Positions 1 through 8,820 of a DNA stretch of 64,000 bases are shown piece after piece; the first letter of the stretch is position 1; the number at the start of each line of letters is the position of its first letter. The position numbers and the translations under genes were made by a program. The stretch lies in the NCBI GenBank assembly GCA_944320355.1, contig CALUHC010000035.1, positions 1-64,000 on the forward strand, read 5' to 3'. A model generated the notes under the pieces. The model did no database searches, was not told where the DNA came from, and saw only the letters and a program-made list of their open reading frames with translations. Source of the stretch: an uncultured Prevotella sp. (GTDB lineage: Bacteria; Bacteroidota; Bacteroidia; Bacteroidales; Bacteroidaceae).

Positions 1-664
1 TTGATTTCATTACTTTAATGTGCAACCCAAGAGCTTTAATTTCTTCACAAACTATTGATTGATAATATGGCTCGCTGGTAGGTGAAATAACAACGCAATC
101 TATCAGTTTTTCTAAATCTACATCTAAAGAAATACCTTTCATGTTATCACTTATTTCATAATCTGTATATAGCAATCTAACCTCTCTTTCCTGCTCAAAA
201 AATTTTCTTTTAGTAAAAAGGATACGATAAACATTTACATTGTCACCGACGTTGTGCGAGCTGTCAAACTTATAATCAATATATTTTACAGGTGAAATAT
301 ATACGCTGTGATTTCTGTCATGTTCCATACAATCTTTCAAGTGGCCGACAGTGCTCTTAATTGCAATGCCATCTTTCCCATAGCTACTCCACATTAAATT
401 TAGTTCAAAATCTGATTTTATCCAACAACTTGCAAAATGTCTTTTAGCCTCTTTTTCCCAATATACGCTACTTTCTTCTGTATAATGAAATAAGCCCTTG
501 TCTAAAAAGGGAAGTTTGCCCTCAAACATATCATCAAAACAATCAAGCCTACAAAAATACAGAGAATGCATCTTGAGTAAATACAAAAATTTTGACAATG
601 ACATATATTTCCACAGGATAATGTTGTTATCCAAAGTTGGAAAGTCTCTATGTTCTATAATCAT
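1..664 (-). CDS. DUF2971-type protein, 3' end beyond window
   Basis: Reading from the ATG at 664 toward the window edge gives about 221 codons with no stop, so the C terminus is missing. The order of motifs matches DUF2971: an N-terminal WKYMSLSKFLYLL stretch, LYFCRLDCFDDMFEG, a CW pair, LMWSSYGKDGIAIKS and EQEREVRLLYTDYE. The family has no settled biochemical role; members are frequent in mobile islands and some lie beside defence genes. The start lies 3 bp after the stop of the upstream lipoprotein gene, so the two are probably co-transcribed. Codon use is AT-rich like its two neighbours and unlike the rest of the window, which fits acquisition by transfer. Family assignment is from motif recognition only. 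Confidence 0.72.
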   Translation of the reverse strand, partial: MIIEHRDFPTLDNNIILWKYMSLSKFLYLLKMHSLYFCRLDCFDDMFEGKLPFLDKGLFHYTEESSVYWEKEAKRHFASCWIKSDFELNLMWSSYGKDGIAIKSTVGHLKDCMEHDRNHSVYISPVKYIDYKFDSSHNVGDNVNVYRILFTKRKFFEQEREVRLLYTDYEISDNMKGISLDVDLEKLIDCVVISPTSEPYYQSIVCEEIKALGLHIKVMKS

Positions 665-667
665 AAT

Positions 668-1972
668 CTAATAATTGTCAATGTTGATGTTATTGTCAAT
701 GTCAATACTGGGCACATCTGTTCTTACAAATTCAGCCCTAACATTGAGTTCTAATTCACGCTTATTTCCGTGGTTGTCCTCAATAATAATAGGAATATAG
801 TTATCTCCATCTGTAAAATGCAACATATATGTAAATGTATATGGACTGGATTTGCCGGTTAAATCTACTACTTTATTCTCTACTCTATGCGTCCAACTAT
901 CATAACATAGTTTTTTTGTCCTTTTTACTGTTACAGATTTTACATCACCTGCAAATGAAACAACAAATGAAACATTACATTCAATTCCATTACCGGCCCA
1001 ATTTGAGACAGATACATTGCAAAATCCATTTATTTGCGGCTTATTGGTAGGGAAAAGAACTGTTATATTGTTGGGAAACGTGATAGATGAATTTTCATCC
1101 GACAATGAAGATATTGAAGATACAGGGGCTAAATTGTCTATAGCTACAAGGCCCAATGGTTGTACCTTATAACTCCAATCGTTGTTTATGCCAATTAAAC
1201 ATATACATTTATATCCATTACTGCCAGCTTGTCGGTAGCACTCCATTCCTCCGTTAAGACTTTTAACACATAAATCAAAATTATTGGATACAACATCTTC
1301 TACAAATGCCTCGATTTCTTTTGCAGTAGAGCAAGCATACAGGACATAATAATCAGCCACTATAGAAGAACTTACTTTGTACTTCAAACCAGAGAAGCCA
1401 TGAATAACTGGAATTATTGAGTTTGTTATATATTTTGTCGTTTTAGTATGAGATAATTGGTTGACAATCCCCTGCAATAAATGAATGTTGTCATCAGTCA
1501 AATGCTCTCTTTTCCGAAACAACCATTTTTTTATATCAACAGTTTGTGACGGATTAGAAAAAATCGATGTTAATGGCGCACATTGCCCTGAAATTGAGAA
1601 TATACCATCTTCATCATAGTATGGAGAAATATGATATTTGTATGTTGTATCGATTTCATTATCAACTACGACTTTTATCTCCAATGTATTGCTATTTTTT
1701 AAGGCAATTAATGCCATTTCATTTTTGTCTTTACATTTCCTTGCCACATCAAGCAAAGACATAGAAATAGATTCCTTTTCAGTATCTTTGAACGACATAA
1801 CATTCTCATTTTGGACGAATATAGAAATGTTTTTGTTCAACGTATTAACAATAGACAAAGTATCTATTGCAAATCTAACAACAGACTTAGTTCCAACTGA
1901 TTTTGTACGATTATTACCGCAAGATATACAGGACAACAATATAAGCAAAAGAAAAAGGATATTACTGCGCAT
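668..1972 (-). CDS. Predicted lipoprotein of unknown function
   Basis: This 434-residue protein starts with a hydrophobic stretch followed by a lipobox ending LSCISC-GNN, so it is probably lipidated and held at the envelope facing the periplasm. I recognise no catalytic motif in the rest. The C-terminal third (VNKVVDLTGKSSPYTFTYML and following) reads like a beta-rich, Ig-like domain. Its start overlaps the end of the upstream secreted-protein gene by 11 bp, and the DUF2971 gene begins 3 bp after its stop, so the three form a tight unit. AT-rich codon use marks it as part of the island next to tRNA-Leu. Function cannot be assigned. Confidence 0.75.
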   Translation of the reverse strand: MRSNILFLLLILLSCISCGNNRTKSVGTKSVVRFAIDTLSIVNTLNKNISIFVQNENVMSFKDTEKESISMSLLDVARKCKDKNEMALIALKNSNTLEIKVVVDNEIDTTYKYHISPYYDEDGIFSISGQCAPLTSIFSNPSQTVDIKKWLFRKREHLTDDNIHLLQGIVNQLSHTKTTKYITNSIIPVIHGFSGLKYKVSSSIVADYYVLYACSTAKEIEAFVEDVVSNNFDLCVKSLNGGMECYRQAGSNGYKCICLIGINNDWSYKVQPLGLVAIDNLAPVSSISSLSDENSSITFPNNITVLFPTNKPQINGFCNVSVSNWAGNGIECNVSFVVSFAGDVKSVTVKRTKKLCYDSWTHRVENKVVDLTGKSSPYTFTYMLHFTDGDNYIPIIIEDNHGNKRELELNVRAEFVRTDVPSIDIDNNINIDNY

Positions 1973-2519
1973 ATTTACCAGATTTAGACTTTTTTGGAGA
2001 GGTTTTCGAATCCTTATTTAGAGGTCTCTTAGGTGATTTTTTTGTGTATAGAGTTGTTTGTGTCTTAAAAGGAATCTGTATAGATGTCAATTCCTTATAA
2101 ATACGCTCTCTCATACCTTCTGATTTGCAAGCAAAGGTAAACCAATCAACTAAAATTGTTTCTGGCTCATTACCCGTTTTACGAACAACGATACTTCCTG
2201 GCCCTGCAAACCAAGCACTGTAATTAAAATCAGTTCCTTTTTTTATTTCCACCTTATTCAAGTCTATTTCAACAGAATAATTGGACGTGTATGACTGATT
2301 TCCAGTAGTATATTGAAAAAACAGAATACCATTTTTAATATACATATTCCGTACTTCATATGGAGTTCTAGCCATTAATTGTTTACCATTGTAGTATTCG
2401 GGTAATTCTATAGATGACTTAAACTCGTTTATAAAATTTTGCAAGTCTTGTTGTGCGTTGACATTCAAATTAATGCACAACAAGGCCATAATCATTAATG
2501 TAAGGTATTGTTTATTCAT
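1962..2519 (-). CDS. Secreted protein with lysine-rich tail, unknown function
   Basis: The 185-residue product has a clear signal peptide (hydrophobic residues 7-20, cleavage after VNAQ). The middle part (about 40-150) is a compact domain I do not recognise. The last 30 residues are rich in Lys, Pro and Ser (KSPKRPLNKDSKTSPKKSK), a strongly basic tail that could bind nucleic acid, polysaccharide or membrane. It is the first gene of the three-gene AT-rich unit; a reverse-strand -7 box (CAAAGGTA on the plus strand, near 2560) lies about 40 bp upstream and is a plausible promoter. Confidence 0.7.
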   Translation of the reverse strand: MNKQYLTLMIMALLCINLNVNAQQDLQNFINEFKSSIELPEYYNGKQLMARTPYEVRNMYIKNGILFFQYTTGNQSYTSNYSVEIDLNKVEIKKGTDFNYSAWFAGPGSIVVRKTGNEPETILVDWFTFACKSEGMRERIYKELTSIQIPFKTQTTLYTKKSPKRPLNKDSKTSPKKSKSGKYAQ

Positions 2520-3210
2520 GAGGTTTTCTAAAGCATTATAAAAATACTTAATCTACTTGCAAAGGTAGAAAAAGACAGCGATAATCCACTCTTTTCTAGT
2601 TGATTTTAACTTTTTCCACTACTTAGACACTATTTGGAAAAAGAACTGGATATACGCTTAATCGACACAATCTTCGTTTCCATCACTAATGAACCTGCAT
2701 TGAGTTGATACTCGTATGTTTGGGCCGTTTCTGGCCGTGTAAATGGTCGCCACCTGCGAATGTATGGCGGTCAGTTTGATAGCTGATGTCTTCTTTATCT
2801 CTGTACAATCGGTAATCTTTTCAGGTGTTTGTTACAGATACTCAAACAGGTTATGTCAAATACCCTTTGGTTCGGTTTGCATCCGTTTCTGCCCGGCAAC
2901 AAGTTCATAGCGATTGGTTAAGAGGTATCACAACCTGTTAGTCTGTCTTTTGCATGGCTTTGACCAATACATCCAACAGTTGCCGCATTACCTTATTTAC
3001 ACAATGTCAGTATGCTTAAATCGCTGTACCGCAACATTGTGAAACTGTGGGCTGGGAAATGGCGCAGCCGACAAACTTGCGCTTAAGTAAAGACAATCTA
3101 CAATGCCTCTTGTTTGGACTGGTCCGTGTGACATTGCATTTAAAGCATATCAAATTCCATTTAATGGCTTACAAAATAAAGCCATACGGGAACAAAATGG
3201 GAACAATGGA
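2520..3210 (-). other. Gene-free AT-rich stretch, probable decayed mobile DNA
   Basis: No intact gene is visible. On the minus strand one reading frame stays mostly open from about 2920 to 2660, broken by two in-frame stops, with peptide-like stretches such as TNRYELVAGQKRMQTEPKG and TPEKITDCTEIKKTSAIK. It looks like the remnant of a real gene, but I do not recognise it. The position, between cargo genes and the 3' end of a tRNA gene, is where an integrase would be expected, so a decayed integration module is an inference. Confidence 0.35.
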
Positions 3211-3259
3211 TGTAAAATAAAATCGGCTAAGCATTGATATTCAATTACTTAGCCGATTT
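3211..3259 (-). terminator. Intrinsic terminator of tRNA-Leu
   Basis: A 12-bp perfect inverted repeat (AAATCGGCTAAG at 3220-3231, CTTAGCCGATTT at 3248-3259) lies just past the tRNA 3' end. It is followed in the minus direction by a T-rich tract (ATTTTATTTT), the usual rho-independent layout. Confidence 0.8.
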
Positions 3260-3264
3260 ACTCG

Positions 3265-3346
3265 TACCCAGACCCGGGATCGAACCGGGATGGATTGCTC
3301 CACTGGTGTTTGAGACCAGCGCGTCTACCGATTCCGCCATCTGGGC
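3265..3346 (-). tRNA. tRNA-Leu (anticodon CAA)
   Basis: The minus strand folds as a class II tRNA. The 7-bp acceptor stem GCCCAGA/TCTGGGT has one G-T pair. The anticodon arm CTGGT-CTCAAAC-ACCAG puts CAA at positions 34-36 (codon TTG). There is a variable arm and a T arm with GGTTCGATCCC. CCA is not encoded. The AT-rich island begins immediately after its 3' end, which makes the gene a likely integration site. Confidence 0.95.
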
Positions 3347-3360
3347 TTTGTTTGCGGGTG

Positions 3361-3368
3361 CAAAGATA
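3361..3368 (-). promoter_or_regulatory. -7 box for tRNA-Leu
   Basis: TATCTTTG on the minus strand matches the Bacteroidota -7 consensus TAnnTTTG and lies 14 bp before the tRNA 5' end. Confidence 0.75.
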
Positions 3369-3371
3369 CAT

Positions 3372-3888
3372 ATAAAATCCGGATTAGCAAATTTTTTATT
3401 CAAAAATCTTAATTTCTTTGCGTGTTTCGCACATAATCTGTAACTTAGTCGCCTAAAGCTGATGAATGCAACAAATGGCATATAAGCTCCGCCTTTGGTC
3501 ATTGCCGGCATGGGGATTGCGGGATGTGTGTCGTTGGCTCTCGGCCGGTGTGTCTGCGAATGATTTTGAACGCGCCACGGACTGGGTAGCCATAAAATGG
3601 CGGAAGGCAATATGGCTTCCTGCAGAGGCGTGCCAGTACAGTGCGCGCGGTGTTGGCCAAGCCTTTGGGGAGTATTGGAATATGCTGCTGCGGGGCTGGC
3701 GGCATGGAGACGCCATTGGCGTGTCCGCCTATGTGATGCAGCCGACGCAGTGCCATTATGTTCCTGGCACTGGCGCAGGGTGTGTCGTGCCGCCTTTCCG
3801 TGCTGATTTTCCATGCCTTTGGATGGTGGTGGAGTGGTTTATGCATGAGATGGATGGGATAAGATATTAAAACAACCATAGCGTTAAT
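3372..3888. other. GC-rich intergenic region without a supported gene
   Basis: Several overlapping open frames exist on both strands, but none has a recognisable domain, signal peptide or ribosome binding context, and they contradict each other. I treat the stretch as noncoding leader and decayed sequence before manC. Confidence 0.5.
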
Positions 3889-4977
3889 ATGAGAAAGAAT
3901 GAAGATAATTATTGCGTGATTCTTGCGGGCGGAAAGGGCCGCAGGCTGTGGCCGTGCAGCAGAGACATGAAGCCGAAGCAGTTTGTTGACTTCTTCGGCG
4001 CTGGCCGGACGCAGCTGCAATCCACGTTCGACCGCTTCGCCAAGATAATCCCGCTGGAAAACATCATCGTGTGTACTACGCGCGATTATGAGAGTTATGT
4101 ACACGAGCAACTGCCTGATGTCCCCGACGACAACATCGTTGTCGAGCCGGTGAACAGGAACACGGCGCCCTGCGTGGCATGGGCGAACATGAAGATTACG
4201 GCACGGTGTTCCCAGGCAAACATAGTGGTCACCCCCTCAGACCAGTTCGTGCTCAACGAGGATGCCTTTGCCAACAACATCAGGCAAGGTCTGGAGTTTG
4301 TGTCGAAACACGGCATATTGCTGACGATGGGCGTCAAGCCCACGCGTCCTGAGCCGGGATACGGCTACATACAGGTGGGCAACAAATCCGACATGGAGGG
4401 CGTGTTCGAGGTGCAGTCGTTCACGGAGAAGCCTGAGCGCGAGTTTGCCAAGATGTTCATGGAGAGCGGCGAGTTCTATTGGAACACCGGTCTGTTCCTG
4501 TCCACAGCCCACCGCTTTGCACTGTGTTTTGACAATCTGTTCCGCGATGTGCAGGGCTGGACCGGCGGGGCTGCCGCCGAACCTGCCGACGGCACCGTGG
4601 ACTTCATCCGTGACAACTACTCATCCTACCCAAACGTGTCGCTCGACAGCGGCGTGCTCGAACGCAGCGACGGGGTGTTCGTGATGGTGTGCGACTTCGG
4701 CTGGGCCGACCTCGGAACGTGGCATTCCATCTATGAGTGTATGCACAAGAACACAAGCGACAACGTGGTGATTGATTCGCGCGTGATTCTTGAGGACTGC
4801 CGCGACAACGTGATAAAGCTACCCAAGGGCAAGCTCGCCGTCATCAACGGGCTTGACGGCTACATCGTGGCCGAGGACGGTGACGTGCTGTTCATCTGCA
4901 AGAAAGGCGACTCGTCGTCGTTGGTACGCAAATACGTGAACAAGGTGCAGATGGAGTACGGCGAGGATTACGTGTGA
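3889..4977 (+). CDS. manC: Mannose-1-phosphate guanylyltransferase
   Basis: The enzyme makes GDP-mannose from mannose 1-phosphate and GTP, the precursor of GDP-fucose and of mannose-containing surface glycans. The 362-residue protein opens with the nucleotidyltransferase signature GGKGRRLWPCSRDMKPKQF (residues 14-32). It continues with VTPSDQFV, FTEKPE, EFYWNTGLF and WADLGTW, all typical of this family. It is the short form without the C-terminal phosphomannose isomerase domain found in longer ManC/AlgA proteins. The start codon follows a weak purine-rich leader and there is no closer upstream Met. It stands alone, with an intergenic hairpin repeat behind it. Confidence 0.92.
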   Translation: MRKNEDNYCVILAGGKGRRLWPCSRDMKPKQFVDFFGAGRTQLQSTFDRFAKIIPLENIIVCTTRDYESYVHEQLPDVPDDNIVVEPVNRNTAPCVAWANMKITARCSQANIVVTPSDQFVLNEDAFANNIRQGLEFVSKHGILLTMGVKPTRPEPGYGYIQVGNKSDMEGVFEVQSFTEKPEREFAKMFMESGEFYWNTGLFLSTAHRFALCFDNLFRDVQGWTGGAAAEPADGTVDFIRDNYSSYPNVSLDSGVLERSDGVFVMVCDFGWADLGTWHSIYECMHKNTSDNVVIDSRVILEDCRDNVIKLPKGKLAVINGLDGYIVAEDGDVLFICKKGDSSSLVRKYVNKVQMEYGEDYV

Positions 4978-5160
4978 CGATGCCCTGCGGCACAGGCCGC
5001 GAAGGATTGGGCAAAGACAAATCCCACATGAAGCCAGCGAATGGCCTGGCTGACTGCCATCGGGAGCAGACGGACAACACTTGGCAATCTGCGACAAAGC
5101 GCCTTTAGCTGCGTTCAGCAACCAGTGTCCGCCGGCTCCCGATGTTTTTTATGGAAGTTC

Positions 5161-5235
5161 TTAGAAGCTGTTTTTGAATTTATCAAATATGTCTTTTATC
5201 CCTGCCGAGTTGATAAATTCAAAACAGCTTCTTAA
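5161..5235. repeat. Short hairpin repeat, TTAGAAGCTGTTTT family (copy 1)
   Basis: Terminal inverted repeats TTAGAAGCTGTTTTTGAATT and its near complement at 5214-5235 enclose a short core. Copies 2 and 3 (14677-14855, 15439-15618) share both ends and the ATATGTCTTTTATCCCTGCC segment but are about 100 bp longer, so copy 1 looks like an internal-deletion derivative. Confidence 0.8.
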
Positions 5236-5239
5236 TTTT

Positions 5240-6142
5240 TTATGCCTTCACGCGGCGATACTCATTCGGTGTCAATCCGGTGTTTTTCTTGAAAATCCGG
5301 TTGAAGTGCTGCGAGTATTGGAACCCCAGCTCGTCGGCTATCTGGCTCACTGTCTTGTCGGTGCCGAGCAGTTGCTCCTTTGCCCTGTCCATTATCTTGG
5401 CCTGTATGTATTCCTGGGCGGTGCGTCCCGTTTCCTTTTTTATCAGGTCGCCGAAATAGTTGGCCGACAAATACACGTGCTCGGCGAAGTATTTCACCGT
5501 GGGCAGTCCCATCTGGCGCGGCTTGCCGCTGTTGAAGTAGTCGTCGAGCAGGGCCTCAAACTTGCTCAGCACATCGCTGTTGGCCACGCGGCGGGTGATG
5601 AACTGGCGGTTGTAGAACCTCATACAGTAGTCGAGCATCAGCTGTATGTTTTGCGCGATGAGCCGCTTGCTCAGCTGGTCGATGGGTCTCACCAGTTCTT
5701 TCTTTATGTTCTTCAGGCAGTCGAGCATGGTCTCCTTCTCCGTTTCCGAGAGGTGGAGCGCCTCCGACGAGTTGTACGAGAAGAAAGTGTATTGGTGCAT
5801 CTCTCTGCCCAGCGACGTGCCTTTTATCAGGTCCGGGTGGAAGAGCAGGCCGCGGGCCATGGGCTTCACGCCCTCCAGCATCTCCGTCTCCGCCACCTGC
5901 CCGGGGGCGAAGCACACTATCGTGCCGTCCTGGTAGTCGTACTTCTGCCGGCCGTAGCGTATGTCGCCGCACTTCAGGTCTTTCAGAAAGATGGCATAAA
6001 CGCCATAGTTTATCGTGAAGTGCGTGGGGAAGCGCGTCGCCTCCTTCAGGTCTATGACGTTCACAAGGGGGTGGAGCGTCTCCAATCCGAACAGCCTGTT
6101 GTATTCATCCACGCTGTCGAGCTTTATCAAGTCGTCTGCCAT
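5240..6142 (-). CDS. AraC-family transcriptional regulator
   Basis: This 300-residue protein has an N-terminal cupin-like sensing half (about 1-185) and a C-terminal double helix-turn-helix domain (about 200-298). The second helix region reads VSQIADELGFQYSQHFNRIF, followed by KNTGLTPNEYRR, both diagnostic for AraC/XylS. It is closely similar to the two regulators at 26969-27838 and 27891-28796. It is divergent from a cluster of Tat-exported and cytoplasmic oxidoreductases starting at 6360, the most likely target. The intergenic space holds a -7 box for each direction. The inducer is not visible from sequence. Confidence 0.92.
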   Translation of the reverse strand: MADDLIKLDSVDEYNRLFGLETLHPLVNVIDLKEATRFPTHFTINYGVYAIFLKDLKCGDIRYGRQKYDYQDGTIVCFAPGQVAETEMLEGVKPMARGLLFHPDLIKGTSLGREMHQYTFFSYNSSEALHLSETEKETMLDCLKNIKKELVRPIDQLSKRLIAQNIQLMLDYCMRFYNRQFITRRVANSDVLSKFEALLDDYFNSGKPRQMGLPTVKYFAEHVYLSANYFGDLIKKETGRTAQEYIQAKIMDRAKEQLLGTDKTVSQIADELGFQYSQHFNRIFKKNTGLTPNEYRRVKA

Positions 6143-6204
6143 TTAGTTTTGGGTTTAGTCGTAACACATCTTGTCCACGCTGCTACAGTCGCAGCTTATC
6201 ACGC

Positions 6205-6212
6205 ACAAAGAT
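6205..6212 (-). promoter_or_regulatory. -7 box for the AraC gene at 5240-6142
   Basis: TATCTTTG on the minus strand, about 60 bp before the start codon. The adjoining AAGCTGCGAC resembles the sequence found downstream of the twin promoter boxes elsewhere in the window. Confidence 0.6.
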
Positions 6213-6311
6213 AACCCTTTTCTGCCTATCTGCCAACGACTTGCGGCCACAATCCGTAATAAGGTTACAAAGAGCAAGGATTAAGTTATCAGTAGTTGGC
6301 CGCGCAACCGA

Positions 6312-6319
6312 TATCTTTG
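6312..6319 (+). promoter_or_regulatory. -7 box for the redox cluster
   Basis: TATCTTTG lies 40 bp before the start at 6360, with a TTG at 6296-6298 in a plausible -33 position. Confidence 0.65.
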
Positions 6320-6359
6320 CAAATGCTTAACAGCCCTGGAAACAACACAATAGTCATAT

Positions 6360-7355
6360 ATGGACAGACGCAATTTCATAAAGACCACTGCCGCCGCAGG
6401 CGGCGCACTGATAGCCTCGGCCGCCGTGCCGGCCCGAGCCATAGACATGATGGCACGGCAGGACAGCCCGCAGGACAACGCGAAAAAGGCCGACCCGCTG
6501 CTCAGCGGCGTATGCGACATACACCTGCACGCCCGCCCCGACTCGCGCGAGCGGTCGGTCGACGAGCTTGGCTTCATGCGCGACGCCATGCAGGCGGGCT
6601 ACCGCGCAGTGATGTTCAAGTCCAACGACTTCAGCTGCCACGACCGCGCCTACCTCATAAGGCAGGCCATTCCCGGTGCCGAGTGCTTCGGCAGCCTGTG
6701 CATGAACCGCCCACACGGCGACCGCGTGAACGCCTACGCCGCGCGAAAGGCCGTTGAGACCAGCGGCGGGCTGTGCCGCTGCATCTGGATGCCCACGCTC
6801 GATGCCGCCTACCAGTGCCGCAGCGAGCGCAGGGCCGAACAGGGAATACCCGTCATAGACAGCGCCACGGGGCGCGTGCTGCCCGAGGTTGTCAGCGTGA
6901 TGGAGGTGTGCGCCGAGGCCGGCATCATCTTCGCCACCGGCCACTCGGCGCCCGATGAGAGCCTCGCCCTCGTGAGGAAGGCCCGCGAGGTGGGCGTGGA
7001 GCGCGTGGTGGTGACCCACGCCAACTCCAGCATCTGGACCATGACACACGACCGGATAAGGCAGTGCATCGACGCAGGGGCGTACATCGAGTACTGCTTC
7101 CTGCCCTGCCTGTGGGGCGAGGGCAGCGGCATGCCGCAGTACAAGCGGCAGACGGCCGACGAGTTTCGCGCCTTCGCGGCCATAGACCCCTCGCGCAGCT
7201 TCATCTCCACCGACCTCGGCCAGGCCACCATGCCCCACCCCGTGGAGGGCATGAGGCAGTGCATCAGGATGCTGCTCGGCGGCGGCATGGCGCAGGCGGA
7301 CATCGACCTGCTCGTCCGCCGCAACCCTGCGTGGCTCATAGGGCTCACCGAATGA
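6360..7355 (+). CDS. Tat-exported metal-dependent hydrolase (DUF6282-like)
   Basis: The N terminus MDRRNFIKTTAAAGG is a twin-arginine signal followed by an Ala-rich hydrophobic segment, so the folded protein is probably exported. The mature part begins with DIHLHARPDSRERS, a DxHxH metal site of the amidohydrolase/PHP type. It also has ATGHSAPDES, VTHANS and a C-terminal STDLGQ that could supply further ligands. The 331-residue layout resembles DUF6282 proteins, whose substrates are unknown. It is the first gene of the cluster opposite an AraC regulator. Family assignment is moderate; metal-dependent hydrolase chemistry is inferred from the motifs. Confidence 0.7.
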   Translation: MDRRNFIKTTAAAGGALIASAAVPARAIDMMARQDSPQDNAKKADPLLSGVCDIHLHARPDSRERSVDELGFMRDAMQAGYRAVMFKSNDFSCHDRAYLIRQAIPGAECFGSLCMNRPHGDRVNAYAARKAVETSGGLCRCIWMPTLDAAYQCRSERRAEQGIPVIDSATGRVLPEVVSVMEVCAEAGIIFATGHSAPDESLALVRKAREVGVERVVVTHANSSIWTMTHDRIRQCIDAGAYIEYCFLPCLWGEGSGMPQYKRQTADEFRAFAAIDPSRSFISTDLGQATMPHPVEGMRQCIRMLLGGGMAQADIDLLVRRNPAWLIGLTE

Positions 7356-7427
7356 CATTAAAAACAGATGCTCTACGATATGAAAGAAATCAGTTGGCAA
7401 AAGCTATTTTTCGCTGCGCTCAACAAC

Positions 7428-7520
7428 ACGTGTCCTCTAACTCCCCAGCGGAACGCAGTAGAGCGATAACTTCTTCTAACTCCTTTAACTCCTAAATAGA
7501 ACTCCTTTAACTCCTAAAAA
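7428..7520. repeat. AACTCC-type intergenic repeat with a 22-bp tandem
   Basis: The stretch carries TGTCCTCTAACTCCCC, GCGGAACGCAGTAGAGCGAT and then AACTCCTTTAACTCCTAAA twice, at 7478 and 7500, exactly 22 bp apart. Related sequence recurs at 8900-9062, 25412-25745, 37010-37155 and 54672-54742, usually just upstream of a start codon or beyond a stop. Confidence 0.75.
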
Positions 7521-7527
7521 TATAACT

Positions 7528-8820
7528 ATGGACAGACGAGACTTCATCAGACGCACAATAGCTGCCGCCGCCGTGGGTGCCGTGACCGGGCCTGCCGCTA
7601 TGGCGCGCAAGGCCGAGAAGCAGGCAGAAAAGGCCGAAAAGGCCAACAATATTCTCAACTACAACCCGCAGATGCGCTACCGACCCATGGGGCGCACGGG
7701 CGTAATGGTGTCGGCCTTGGGCTTCGGAATGCTGCGGTTGCCCACCGACGGCAGCGGACGGGTGGACTTCGACCAGACCACGCCCATGGTGCGCCGCGCC
7801 ATAGAGGGCGGTGTGAACTACATAGACACGGGCCGCGTTTACCTCGGAGGGCAGAGCGAGCAGGCCGTGGGCAAGGCTCTGGCGGGCGGATGGCGCGACC
7901 GCGTCTATGTGACATCGAAGGCTCCGTGGTGGGAAATGCAGAGCGAGGCCGACTTCGACCGCCTCTTCGACGAGTCGCGCCGCGCCATAGGAACCGACGT
8001 CATAGACTTCTACCACATCCACATGATAATGCACCGCGGGTGGAAGGAGAAGGTGCTGCCCTACAAGCTGATAGAGAAGATGGAGCGGCTCAAGGCGCAG
8101 GGCAAGATAAGGTTTATGGGGTTCTCGTTCCACGACAGCCTGAAGTTGTTCAAGGAGGTGGTGGAATACACCCCCGCATGGGACTTCTGCCTCATCCAGC
8201 ACAACTATCTCGACTACGAATACGAGGCCGGCGTGCTCGGCCCCAAGTACGCCGCGGCCAACGGCATGGGCCTGGCCGTGATGAAGCCCGTGCGCACCGG
8301 CCTGCTGGCCAACCTGCCCGACGTGATGAGACGCGCCCTCGCATCTACCGGCGTGAACAAGCCCGACGCCGAGTGGGCTCTCGACTACCTCTGGGACACG
8401 CCCGAGGTGAGCGTGGCCGTGAGCGGCATGGGCAGCATGGCCGACGTGGAGGCCAACCTGAAGTACGCCGCCAAGGCTGCCCCCAATATGCTGTCGCCCG
8501 CCGAGCGCGAGGCTCTGGGCGCGGCCATCAAGGCATACCGCAGCGTGGAGGGCCACATAGACTGCACCGGTTGCTACCAGTGCATACCCTGTCCGCACAA
8601 CGTTGCCATAGGCTACATATTCGCTTACGTGTACAACAACTACCTCGTTCACCGCAACTTAGACCGCGCCATGGCCGACTACACCGTGTCCATGTCGCCC
8701 GTGCAGCGCGGCGACCCGGCCTCGTCGTGCGTGGGCTGCGGCGCGTGCCTGCCCAAGTGCCCGCAACACCTCGACATTCCCTCGCTGCTCGCGCGGGTGA
8801 AAGAGACTATGGGGAAGTAA
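7528..8820 (+). CDS. Tat-exported aldo/keto reductase with C-terminal 4Fe-4S domain
   Basis: The 430-residue protein begins MDRRDFIRRTIAAAAVG, a twin-arginine signal. Residues about 50-330 form the aldo/keto reductase barrel, with YIDTGRVY, VTSKAPWW and FYHIHMI at the expected tetrad positions. The tail carries two cysteine clusters, CTGCYQCIPCP and CVGCGACLPKCP, a ferredoxin-like binding site for two 4Fe-4S centres. This build is common in Bacteroidota and suggests electron transfer by Fe-S centres. It follows the hydrolase gene after a repeat-filled gap and probably shares its regulator. Confidence 0.9.
   Translation: MDRRDFIRRTIAAAAVGAVTGPAAMARKAEKQAEKAEKANNILNYNPQMRYRPMGRTGVMVSALGFGMLRLPTDGSGRVDFDQTTPMVRRAIEGGVNYIDTGRVYLGGQSEQAVGKALAGGWRDRVYVTSKAPWWEMQSEADFDRLFDESRRAIGTDVIDFYHIHMIMHRGWKEKVLPYKLIEKMERLKAQGKIRFMGFSFHDSLKLFKEVVEYTPAWDFCLIQHNYLDYEYEAGVLGPKYAAANGMGLAVMKPVRTGLLANLPDVMRRALASTGVNKPDAEWALDYLWDTPEVSVAVSGMGSMADVEANLKYAAKAAPNMLSPAEREALGAAIKAYRSVEGHIDCTGCYQCIPCPHNVAIGYIFAYVYNNYLVHRNLDRAMADYTVSMSPVQRGDPASSCVGCGACLPKCPQHLDIPSLLARVKETMGK

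Noticed and set aside
3234-3443. Open frame running through tRNA-Leu
   Set aside because: It is an accidental frame across the tRNA gene.
3466-3870. Open frame of 134 codons before manC
   Set aside because: No domain, no ribosome binding context, and overlapping frames on both strands are equally long; typical of GC-rich noncoding DNA.
5174-6214. Plus-strand frame opposite the AraC gene
   Set aside because: Antisense shadow of a gene with clear helix-turn-helix motifs.
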